From an uncultured Bacilli bacterium (GTDB taxonomy: Bacteria; Bacillota_I; Bacilli_A; RF39; UBA660): a stretch of DNA of 8,433 nucleotides. The stretch spans positions 1-8,433 of the forward strand of contig CATLBU010000034.1 in NCBI GenBank assembly GCA_949879835.1, in the 5' to 3' direction. This document shows, in pieces, positions 1 through 5,210 of the stretch. Position 1 is the first letter of the stretch. The number at the start of each line of letters is the position of its first letter. Below the pieces are notes generated by a model. It saw only the letters and a program-made list of their open reading frames with translations, ran no database searches and was not told the DNA's origin. The position numbers were made by a program, and so were the translations under genes.

Positions 1-503
1 TATTTTCCCACCTGATTATTTTTTATTTTCTTTCTAATCATTGTAGATGATATTTTACTAGATGGTATATTTACCTCTATAACATTTTTAGATTTAGAAA
101 TAATATCATTATTTCCTCTTTTAATAACTAATAATTGATAATGAGCTAAAATATATTGGTAATTTTTCCAAGTAGTGATTTCCTTTAAATTATCACTTCC
201 ACATATAAAATATATCTCATCCCCTTTAAACTTTTCTTTAAAATAATCTAATGTTTGATATGTATAAATAAGATCATTTTTCATCTCTACATCATCCACT
301 AAAAGATTAGGATCATCATGAGTCATAATTTTTAACATTTGATATCGATCCTCTGCTGTTATTAACTCTTTCTTTTTATAACAATTACCGGTTGGAACAT
401 AAATAATCTTATCCAAATATTTTTGTTCAATTAAATTTCGTGCTATATCTTTATGCATATTATGAGGAGGATTAAAACACCCTCCAAATATCCCAATTTT
501 CAT
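1..503 (-). CDS. nadD: nicotinate-nucleotide adenylyltransferase NadD (3' end cut by window edge)
   Basis: Transfers AMP from ATP to nicotinate mononucleotide, giving nicotinate adenine dinucleotide, the step before NAD synthetase; cytoplasmic. The 167 visible codons hold the nucleotidyltransferase signatures in order: GGCFNPPHNMH at residues 7-17 (the HxxH-type ATP site, H14 and H17), GSDN at 102-105 and ISSTMIRKK at 151-159, the late ISSTxIR motif of the family. NadD proteins are usually about 190-210 residues, so roughly 20-40 C-terminal residues lie beyond base 1. The ATG at 503-501 overlaps the nadE TGA in an ATGA arrangement, with an AAGGA Shine-Dalgarno about 10 nt upstream inside nadE, so the two are probably translationally coupled. 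It is the last visible gene of the NAD-salvage operon; the operon terminator is not in the window. Confidence 0.93.
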   Translation of the reverse strand, partial: MKIGIFGGCFNPPHNMHKDIARNLIEQKYLDKIIYVPTGNCYKKKELITAEDRYQMLKIMTHDDPNLLVDDVEMKNDLIYTYQTLDYFKEKFKGDEIYFICGSDNLKEITTWKNYQYILAHYQLLVIKRGNNDIISKSKNVIEVNIPSSKISSTMIRKKIKNNQVGK

Positions 504-1270
504 ATAGATTCTTTCCTTCTATAAGTTGGAATGTTGAATTTGTGTAAATTATTATGATGCAATTTTTCAATTCTCTGAGCTATTTTTACATCAAGATTCT
601 TATCTTTGTCTAAATAAGCTTGTATCTCACTATATTTTACTCCTAGTTTTTCTTCATCTGTTTGATTTGATAATCCATCACTTGGTTTCTTATATAAAAC
701 TTTCCCTGGAACTTTTAAGTACTCTCCTATTTTAATTACTTCTTCTACAGTATAATCTGCAATTGGTGCAATATCATGAACAGAGTCCCCTCCTTTGGTA
801 AAATATCCTACATATAATTCGCATTTGTTAGAGGTTCCTGCAACTAAATAATTTTTTCCCCTAACAGCACTATATAAAGCAGCCAAATAATATACTGTTG
901 CCATTCTAAGTCTTGGTTTTAAATTAATATCACTATTTTTAAATTCTTCGTCTTTAAAATCACCTAAAATAGCGATTTCTTCTTTAAATGTGTCAAAGAC
1001 ATTTGTAAGATCTACATTCTTTAGTTCAAATTGATAATAATCACTAATTAATTTTGCATCATTTTTATCTTCTGATTTAGAATGACATGGTAGAGTCACA
1101 CCAATTACATTTTCTTTTCCTAATGCTTTGGTCATTAAGGCTGCTACCACAGCCGAATCTTTTCCTCCACTAATACCTAAAATAGCCCCTGTTAGATTAT
1201 TTTTTTTATAATAGTGCTGAATAAATCTTATGATATTCTTGGTTTCTTTCTCTGCATTAAATTTTTTCAT
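500..1270 (-). CDS. nadE: NH3-dependent NAD synthetase NadE
   Basis: Amidates nicotinate adenine dinucleotide to NAD using ATP and ammonia, the last step of the Preiss-Handler route. The 256 residues carry the N-type ATP pyrophosphatase loop SGGKDS at 34-39, NLKPRLRM at 116-123, GTSNKCELYVGYFTKGGD at 145-162 and the PSDGLSNQTDEEKLG segment at 196-210, all in family order. Length fits the ammonia-dependent class; there is no N-terminal CN-hydrolase (glutaminase) domain, so free ammonia or a separate amidotransferase must supply nitrogen. The ATG at 1270-1268 follows an AAGGAG Shine-Dalgarno 9 nt upstream and overlaps by 4 nt the TGA of the broken ORF in front of it. Its own TGA overlaps the nadD start, which also shows that TGA is a true stop here. 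Confidence 0.96.
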   Translation of the reverse strand: MKKFNAEKETKNIIRFIQHYYKKNNLTGAILGISGGKDSAVVAALMTKALGKENVIGVTLPCHSKSEDKNDAKLISDYYQFELKNVDLTNVFDTFKEEIAILGDFKDEEFKNSDINLKPRLRMATVYYLAALYSAVRGKNYLVAGTSNKCELYVGYFTKGGDSVHDIAPIADYTVEEVIKIGEYLKVPGKVLYKKPSDGLSNQTDEEKLGVKYSEIQAYLDKDKNLDVKIAQRIEKLHHNNLHKFNIPTYRRKESI

Positions 1271-1587
1271 TTTATCAATCTCCTTCTTATCATCTGTTTT
1301 GCTTTTTCCAAAGTATATTTTGGTTGAAGATCACACATATATCCCTTCTCTACTAATTCAAAAGTTTCATTAGTGGTACATTCAAAATACCAAATGATTT
1401 CATCTTTATCCAAATTTTAATTTTATAATTTTTTATCATGAGCAACCTCATATAAATAATTTTCTACTTGGATAAAGTCCCCTCTTGGAACTGATTAATT
1501 ACTTTGATTATGAATACATTCCTCCTTATTTATCATTTTTAATTCAGAAAGATAACTATTTAATTCTCCTATTTTTTCTTTTCGCAT
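1267..1587 (-). pseudogene. small ORF of unknown function in the NAD operon, broken by three in-frame TAA codons
   Basis: This fills the apparent gap between pncB and nadE. Starting at ATG 1587-1585, which has an AAGGTG Shine-Dalgarno 8 nt upstream inside pncB, one frame runs 107 codons to a TGA that overlaps the nadE ATG. Three internal codons are TAA: codon 31 (1497-1495), codon 55 (1425-1423) and codon 57 (1419-1417). There is no frameshift. The frame reads like a real protein, with stretches such as SVPRGDFIQVENYLYEVAHD (codons 32-51) and DEIIWYFECTTNETFELVEK (codons 62-81), and both ends mesh with the neighbouring genes as normal operon genes do. No family is recognised; it would be a mixed alpha/beta protein of about 106 residues. 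As it stands only a 30-residue N-terminal peptide could be made by normal translation. A recent loss of function is the simplest reading; base-calling error at three sites is less likely. Confidence 0.72.
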
Positions 1588-3062
1588 TTTGTTTTCACCT
1601 TTTGATAGCCTATATTTTCCATAGCTGTTTGTGACGCATTGTTCATTGCTTCATATAACATATACTCTTTTAGTCTTCTCATGTTCTCTGATAGATTAAC
1701 ATAATAGTTATGTAGATTATGAATATCTGTAATTTCATCTGTTAAAGTTTGATATTCTTCTTCACAATAAATTTGCTTTTCTTTTAATGTAGGTTGTTGA
1801 TATACAAGTTCTCCATTTTTGAAAATTGTTTCTTGTAATTCCCTCACAAAATAATCATTTATTTCTGTTTTCTTCCAAGGTTCCTGATCAGATACTAAAG
1901 TATATTTCCCTTTTGGAATCGTTTCACTAGTACTAGCAATCACATCTCCTAGAACTTTTCCACTATCAAGATCATAGAATCTATAAGTTTTCTTAACCCC
2001 TGGATTGGTTGTTTTGATAGCATCACCACTAACTTTTATTTTTGGGATTACTTCTCCATCTTTTTCTACTGCAACTAGTTTATAAACACCGCCAACTCTT
2101 TCTTTACTAGCGGCAATATTATCGCCTGCTCCAATGGAATCAATAACTGCACCTTTATTTAATAGATCGGTAATGGAATGTTCATCTAATCCATTGGATA
2201 AACAAATAGTTGCGTCTGGATATCCCTCATCTATTAGCATTTGTTTGGCTGCTTTTGATAAATATACCAAATCTCCTGAATCAATTCTAATTCCTTTTAA
2301 CTTATAACCATTTGGTTCTAAATATTCTTTACTCACACGAATGGCATTTGGAATACCACTTTTTAAAGTATCAAATGTATCTACTAGAAATACACAATTA
2401 TCTGGGTGGCTTTTAGCGTATGATAGAAAGGCTTCATATTCCGATTCGCTTTCTTGAATATAGGAGTGAGCCATCGTTCCAAGAACTGGAATTCCATATT
2501 TTTTTCCTGCATATGTGTTACTTGTTCCAACGCATCCACCAATAAAAGCATGTTTACTAGCTTCAATAGCAGAATCTATTCCCCTTGCACGTCGTGCTCC
2601 AAATTCCATTACAGGAATTTTTCCAGCCGCACTAGTTACTCTTTTCGCCTTTGTAGTTACTAAGCTTCCATGATTGAAATTAGCAAGAAGTGCTGTTTCT
2701 ATAATTTGTGCCTCGATGATATTTGCTCGAACGGTGAGCACTGCTTCATTTGGAAAAGCGGCTGTTCCATCTGGCATAGCATATAGATCTCCTGTAAATC
2801 TTAAGTCCTTTAAATAATCTAGAAAATCTTCACTAAACGTTCCTGTTGAACGAAGGAATTCAATATCATCCTCTTCAAATTTAAAATTTTGTAGATATTC
2901 TATTGTTTCTTCTAATCCTCCAGTCATTGTATATCCCCCATTAAATGGATTTTTTCTGAAAAAGATATCAAAATATGCTTTTTCATTCTGTTTTCCTTGA
3001 TCAAAATAAGTTTGTGCCATTGTTAACTCATAAAAATCTGTCATCATTGATTTATTATTCAT
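1569..3062 (-). CDS. pncB: nicotinate phosphoribosyltransferase PncB
   Basis: Joins nicotinate to phosphoribosyl pyrophosphate, with ATP hydrolysis, to form nicotinate mononucleotide, the entry step of nicotinate salvage. The 497-residue length is typical for the Firmicutes form. Visible family motifs are TDFYELTMAQTYF (8-20) at the N terminus, EFGARRARG (153-161), GTMAHS (195-200) with H199 as the expected phosphorylated histidine, GIRIDSGDL (257-265) in the phosphate-binding region, and SIGAGDN (309-315). The C-terminal extension with YYVNLSENMRRLKE is also characteristic of these enzymes. The ATG is preceded by a GAGGAG Shine-Dalgarno about 9 nt away. Only 46 nt separate it from pncA, so the two are co-transcribed, and that spacer holds a copy of the 14-nt element also found before pncA. 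The stop is TAG. Confidence 0.96.
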   Translation of the reverse strand: MNNKSMMTDFYELTMAQTYFDQGKQNEKAYFDIFFRKNPFNGGYTMTGGLEETIEYLQNFKFEEDDIEFLRSTGTFSEDFLDYLKDLRFTGDLYAMPDGTAAFPNEAVLTVRANIIEAQIIETALLANFNHGSLVTTKAKRVTSAAGKIPVMEFGARRARGIDSAIEASKHAFIGGCVGTSNTYAGKKYGIPVLGTMAHSYIQESESEYEAFLSYAKSHPDNCVFLVDTFDTLKSGIPNAIRVSKEYLEPNGYKLKGIRIDSGDLVYLSKAAKQMLIDEGYPDATICLSNGLDEHSITDLLNKGAVIDSIGAGDNIAASKERVGGVYKLVAVEKDGEVIPKIKVSGDAIKTTNPGVKKTYRFYDLDSGKVLGDVIASTSETIPKGKYTLVSDQEPWKKTEINDYFVRELQETIFKNGELVYQQPTLKEKQIYCEEEYQTLTDEITDIHNLHNYYVNLSENMRRLKEYMLYEAMNNASQTAMENIGYQKVKTKCEKKK

Positions 3063-3084
3063 AATTCATCTCTCCTCTTTCTTT

Positions 3085-3098
3085 TTAATAATTTGTTA
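3085..3098 (-). promoter_or_regulatory. 14-nt repeated element upstream of the pncB ribosome-binding site
   Basis: On the minus strand the element reads TAACAAATTATTAA and ends 22 nt before the pncB ATG, just ahead of its Shine-Dalgarno. The identical 14 nt occur 23 nt before the pncA ATG (3747-3760). Here it overlaps a GTTATTAA (3103-3096), the same half-site that flanks the pncA promoter -10. It could be a protein-binding site on DNA or RNA, or an A/U-rich translation enhancer. The role is inferred from position and duplication only. Confidence 0.4.
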
Positions 3099-3108
3099 AT
3101 AACATATT

Positions 3109-3723
3109 TTAAAAATTTTTGTTAGTATCTTTATGTAATTTTTTAACTAGTTGTACTCCTTGTTGTTCCATCAATAACTTTGCTGCATCTACATAATTTT
3201 GTCTATTCTCTTCGTTAAATGTGGCAATAGCATCAGTATGCACTCTAATTGCTACATCCCTATTCCATTCATCAAAATAGTTTGCAAGTCCCATTGTCCC
3301 CATAAATACACAGATATCTGTACAACATCCAACAATATCCACTTCTTTTAAATTGGTACTATCTTTTATTAACTCTCTAAATTTTAATGCTTCCATAAAA
3401 CTAGTTGAATTTTTTTCAATACTGATTGTATCTTCATTTTCTTCAAATATTTTTAGTTCATCAATCACTTCTTCTTCGCCTGTTCCTTCTATACAGTGAA
3501 GTAATCCTTCAAATCTTTTGTGTTCTGTTGAATTTTCCATATGTGTATCTTTAATAAATACAATTAGATTTCCTTTTGATTTTGCTTCTTTTATTAATTC
3601 AATCTGCCTTGGTACAATTTTACCTATTTTTGGATCCGCTAAATCTCCTGTTTTCACAAACCCGTTTACCATATCCACTATGATTAACATTCCCCTATAT
3701 AGTTTTAACTCCTTAACCTTCAT
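3109..3723 (-). CDS. pncA: nicotinamidase PncA (isochorismatase-fold hydrolase)
   Basis: Hydrolyses nicotinamide to nicotinate and ammonia, feeding the PncB product line downstream. The 204 residues carry the isochorismatase-family triad: D17 in IIVDMVNGFV, K104 in SIEKNSTSF, and catalytic C138 in GCCTDICV (132-139). The metal-binding part of nicotinamidases is recognisable in KDTHMENSTEHKRF (58-71) followed by HCIEGTGEEE (76-85), with D59, H61 and H76 as likely metal ligands. The family includes other amide hydrolases, but these motifs and the operon context with pncB, nadE and nadD make nicotinamidase the clear choice. The ATG at 3723-3721 has a strong GGGAGG Shine-Dalgarno 8 nt upstream. 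It is the first gene of the operon, behind a consensus promoter. Confidence 0.94.
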   Translation of the reverse strand: MKVKELKLYRGMLIIVDMVNGFVKTGDLADPKIGKIVPRQIELIKEAKSKGNLIVFIKDTHMENSTEHKRFEGLLHCIEGTGEEEVIDELKIFEENEDTISIEKNSTSFMEALKFRELIKDSTNLKEVDIVGCCTDICVFMGTMGLANYFDEWNRDVAIRVHTDAIATFNEENRQNYVDAAKLLMEQQGVQLVKKLHKDTNKNF

Positions 3724-3746
3724 ATTTCATTCCTCCCTTTTTGATA

Positions 3747-3760
3747 TTAATAATTTGTTA
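3747..3760 (-). promoter_or_regulatory. 14-nt repeated element upstream of the pncA ribosome-binding site
   Basis: Minus-strand TAACAAATTATTAA, identical to 3085-3098 and ending 23 nt before the pncA ATG. Here it forms the core of a small hairpin, TAATAA-CAAA-TTATTA (3763-3748). An outer CCUU (3771-3768) could also pair with AAGG at 3739-3736, next to the Shine-Dalgarno. The pairing is A/U-rich and weak, so a regulatory RNA role is only a suggestion. Confidence 0.4.
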
Positions 3761-3779
3761 TTATCACAAGGTTAAATCT

Positions 3780-3801
3780 TAACAGGTTTCATCACCTGTT
3801 A
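3780..3801 (-). promoter_or_regulatory. stem-loop at the predicted 5' end of the NAD operon mRNA
   Basis: Minus-strand TAACAGGT and ACCTGTTA form a perfect 8-bp stem around a 6-nt GATGAA loop. The predicted transcription start, about 7 nt below the -10, falls near 3800, so the mRNA would begin with this hairpin. Such 5' stem-loops can protect an mRNA from decay. As DNA, it is also a dyad of the kind a repressor binds just downstream of a promoter. Its outer bases overlap the -10 palindrome (shared 3797-3801). No known riboswitch was recognised in the leader that follows. Confidence 0.55.
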
Positions 3802-3821
3802 TTAACATTATATTAATAACA
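3797..3821 (-). promoter_or_regulatory. candidate operator: palindrome spanning the operon promoter -10
   Basis: Perfect 9-bp arms, TGTTATTAA and TTAATAACA, are separated by 7 nt, and that spacer contains the TATAAT box. A symmetric site centred on the -10 is a classic repressor position. Extra GTTATTAA-type half-sites appear near the pncA and pncB ribosome-binding sites. The regulator cannot be named from the sequence; NAD-salvage operons of Firmicutes are often controlled by NiaR, NrtR or an NAD-sensing RNA, but I could not match this site confidently to any of them. Confidence 0.5.
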
Positions 3822-3835
3822 ATTAAAAATGTCAA
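3807..3835 (-). promoter_or_regulatory. sigmaA promoter of the pncA-pncB-nadE-nadD operon
   Basis: Minus strand TTGACA (3835-3830), a 17-nt spacer, then TATAAT (3812-3807): an exact consensus housekeeping promoter. The predicted start is near 3800, leaving an untranslated leader of about 75 nt before the pncA ATG. So strong a promoter in front of salvage genes suggests that output is held down by the overlapping palindrome. Confidence 0.85.
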
Positions 3836-3863
3836 CACTTTTTTTCATTTTTAATTCATAAAC

Positions 3864-3916
3864 AAAAAAGAGATAAATATTTTCTAATTTATTTTCCTTA
3901 TATTTTCTCTCTTTTT
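3864..3916 (-). terminator. probable weak terminator after sigK
   Basis: After the sigK stop, minus-strand AAAAAGAGA (3916-3908) can pair with TCTCTTTTT (3873-3865), and an inner 5-bp stretch pairs (3905-3901 with 3879-3875) across a mismatch. The T-run closing the stem would act as the U-tract. The loop is long and the stem A/T-rich, so efficiency is doubtful, but it is the only terminator-like structure between sigK and the NAD operon promoter. Confidence 0.45.
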
Positions 3917-3932
3917 CTATTTTTTTGATCAA

Positions 3933-4634
3933 TTAAAATGTATGTTTTTTATTCTTGATAAATTCTCTTAACATTTTAGTAAGAGCTCTTTTTTCTATCC
4001 GTGATACATAACTCCTAGAAATACCAAGTTCCTTTGCAATTTCTTTTTGGGTTGCTTCTTCTGTATCATTTAATCCGTAACGTCTAATAATGATTTCTTT
4101 TTCTCTTTCATTTAACACAGTAAAATATTCCTGTAATAATTCAATATTATTTCGATTATGAATATCCATAGCAAAATCAGGTTTTGGTGTTTTTAAAATA
4201 TCTAAGAATGTAATTTCATTTCCGTCCTTATCAAACCCTACTTGTTCATTTAAACTGATATTTTTACTATTTTTTTTATCACTTCGAAAATACATTAAGA
4301 TTTCATTTTCAATACATCTGGCACAATAGGTTGTAATTCTAGTACCATGTTTATAGGAATAACTATCAATCCCCTTAATTAACCCAATTGTTCCAATACT
4401 AATTAGATCGTCTGCGTCATCCCTTTTATGCTCATATTTTTTTACTATGTGGGCCACTAATCTTAAATTGTGCTCAATCAATTTATTTCTAGCTTCTTGA
4501 TCCCCTTCTTTCGCCTTTTTTACGCATTCATCTTCCTCTTCTTTAGATAAAGGTTCTGGGAATATGTTATTAGAATATGCAGCCGTAAAAATATAAAAAT
4601 CTTTGAATAAATATTTTAGTATTTTATAAAACAT
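3933..4634 (-). CDS. sigK: RNA polymerase sporulation sigma factor SigK (pro-sigmaK)
   Basis: Late mother-cell sigma factor that directs RNA polymerase to spore coat and cortex genes. Starting at ATG 4634-4632 (GGGAG Shine-Dalgarno 7 nt upstream) gives 233 residues; the frame continues open to a TTG at 4688, but that has no ribosome-binding site. Residues 1-19 are hydrophobic and match the removable pro-sequence of Bacillus pro-sigmaK; mature-type sequence begins at YSNNIFPEPLS (20-30). Region 2 contains HNLRLVAHIVKKYE (55-68), DLISIGTIGLIKGI (76-89) and ARCIENEILM (105-114). Region 4 contains LNEREKEIIIRRYGL (174-188) and GISRSYVSRIEKRALTKM (204-221). These segments resemble SigK more than SigE. 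The gene is uninterrupted, unlike sigK in strains with a skin element. The pro-sequence implies a SpoIVFB-type protease elsewhere in the genome. Confidence 0.9.
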   Translation of the reverse strand: MFYKILKYLFKDFYIFTAAYSNNIFPEPLSKEEEDECVKKAKEGDQEARNKLIEHNLRLVAHIVKKYEHKRDDADDLISIGTIGLIKGIDSYSYKHGTRITTYCARCIENEILMYFRSDKKNSKNISLNEQVGFDKDGNEITFLDILKTPKPDFAMDIHNRNNIELLQEYFTVLNEREKEIIIRRYGLNDTEEATQKEIAKELGISRSYVSRIEKRALTKMLREFIKNKKHTF

Positions 4635-4707
4635 AAAATCACTCCCAATTAAGAATATGTTTTTTTTCGTAGAATTTATTTTGTCCAAGAGAATTAAAAA
4701 TAAAAAT

Positions 4708-4728
4708 ATAATATTTTTTATATATTAT
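4708..4728 (-). terminator. A/T-only hairpin between the small ORF and sigK
   Basis: Minus-strand ATAATAT and ATATTAT form a perfect 7-bp stem with a 7-nt loop, just after the small gene's TGA, followed by a T-rich tail. The stem has no G-C pair, so it may be a very weak terminator or simply A/T-rich promoter-region DNA of sigK. Confidence 0.25.
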
Positions 4729-4736
4729 GAAGCTAA

Positions 4737-4922
4737 TCATATACATTCTTTTTTTGCTTCTTCTTGAAGATAATCTAAAACTAAATTTAAAACTTTTTCT
4801 TTCGAAGCATCACTAATATTTAATTTTTTAATTTTTTCTAACATAAGTGTTGCATGAAACTCTGCTACACGTTTTGCTAATTCTTTCTTTTCTTCTGGTG
4901 TTTGTGGTAAATTTACGTACAC
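4737..4922 (-). CDS. small helical protein of unknown function, start uncertain
   Basis: No family is recognised. The open frame begins at a TTG (4955-4953) within the yneF terminator T-tract, but that codon has no Shine-Dalgarno; a very strong AAGGAGG lies inside the frame at 4943-4937. The coordinates use the first later standard start, GTG 4922-4920, giving 61 residues, although it is 14 nt from the AAGGAGG, farther than normal. In-frame ACG (4928-4926) is 8 nt away and ATC (4934-4932) 2 nt away. The protein is charged and soluble-looking: VYVNLPQTPEEKKELAKRV, then a predicted helix rich in A/E/K/L, a short NISDAS turn, and a second helix ending in QEEAKKECI. There is no signal peptide or membrane segment. 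It follows parC-yneF and precedes sigK in the same direction; with no clear promoter, it may depend on readthrough from yneF. Confidence 0.6.
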   Translation of the reverse strand: MYVNLPQTPEEKKELAKRVAEFHATLMLEKIKKLNISDASKEKVLNLVLDYLQEEAKKECI

Positions 4923-4953
4923 TTTCGTATTGATTTCCTCCTTTATATTAAAC

Positions 4954-4978
4954 AAAAAAATCTACTATAAAGTAGATT
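4954..4978 (-). terminator. intrinsic terminator at the end of parC-yneF
   Basis: Minus-strand AATCTACT and AGTAGATT form a perfect 8-bp stem with a TTAT loop, followed directly by a run of seven T (4960-4954, two of them inside the stem). The stem begins inside the yneF stop codon. Only two G-C pairs are present, so partial readthrough into the small gene downstream is plausible. Confidence 0.65.
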
Positions 4979-5195
4979 AATCCATATATTTATTCATTTG
5001 TTTCATCATTTGATTTACTTGTTTTTGACTAGGTGTTCTTCCCATTTGTCTCATCATCGCTTTAATCATTTGTTCATTAATAGGAGGATTTTTTTTCATA
5101 TATTTTTTCATATAATTTCTAGCAATTAAAAACCCGATAATTGCTCCTATTACTAATCCACCTAAAACTTTTAATAAATCGAATAAAAATGCCAT
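4977..5195 (-). CDS. yneF: YneF-family (UPF0154) small membrane protein
   Basis: A 72-residue protein with one N-terminal membrane helix (about residues 4-24, [20 protein letters not shown]) followed by a basic cytoplasmic tail. The tail carries the UPF0154 signature NPPINEQM (36-43) and [17 protein letters not shown] (51-67), closely resembling Bacillus subtilis YneF. The family is widespread in Firmicutes and has no established biochemical function. The ATG lies only 15 nt after the parC stop, with an AAAGGA Shine-Dalgarno 8 nt upstream, so it is co-transcribed with parC. Its TAA stop is built into the stem of the terminator that ends this unit. Confidence 0.9.
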   Translation of the reverse strand: MAFLFDLLKVLGGLVIGAIIGFLIARNYMKKYMKKNPPINEQMIKAMMRQMGRTPSQKQVNQMMKQMNKYMD

Positions 5196-5210
5196 ACAAT
5201 CATTCCTTTC

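Noticed and set aside
500..1270. Mycoplasma-type code with TGA as Trp
   Set aside because: nadE and the small ORF both end at TGA in sensible places, and ParC tryptophans are TGG.
1267..1587. Programmed readthrough or reassignment of UAA for the broken ORF
   Set aside because: TAA is the normal stop of pncA, sigK, yneF, parC and the C1q gene, and no suppressor-type context is visible.
2384..2566. Minus-strand 60-codon frame within pncB
   Set aside because: Alternative frame inside a conserved enzyme, with no independent support.
2454..2663. Plus-strand open frame of 69 codons
   Set aside because: It lies antisense inside the well-supported pncB, has a low-complexity Ser/Cys-rich translation and no ribosome site.
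3518..3775. Plus-strand open frame of 85 codons
   Set aside because: Antisense to pncA and its leader; the composition is that of a shadow frame and no family is recognisable.
3724..3801. Known NAD+ riboswitch in the pncA leader
   Set aside because: I could not recognise the conserved core of either described NAD+ riboswitch class; only generic hairpins are visible.
3780..3801. NiaR operator
   Set aside because: ACAGGT/ACCTGT dyad symmetry is suggestive, but I cannot recall the motif precisely enough to claim a match.
3933..4634. SigE instead of SigK
   Set aside because: The HNLRLVAHIVKK and GISRSYVSRIEKRALTKM segments and the pro-sequence fit SigK much better.
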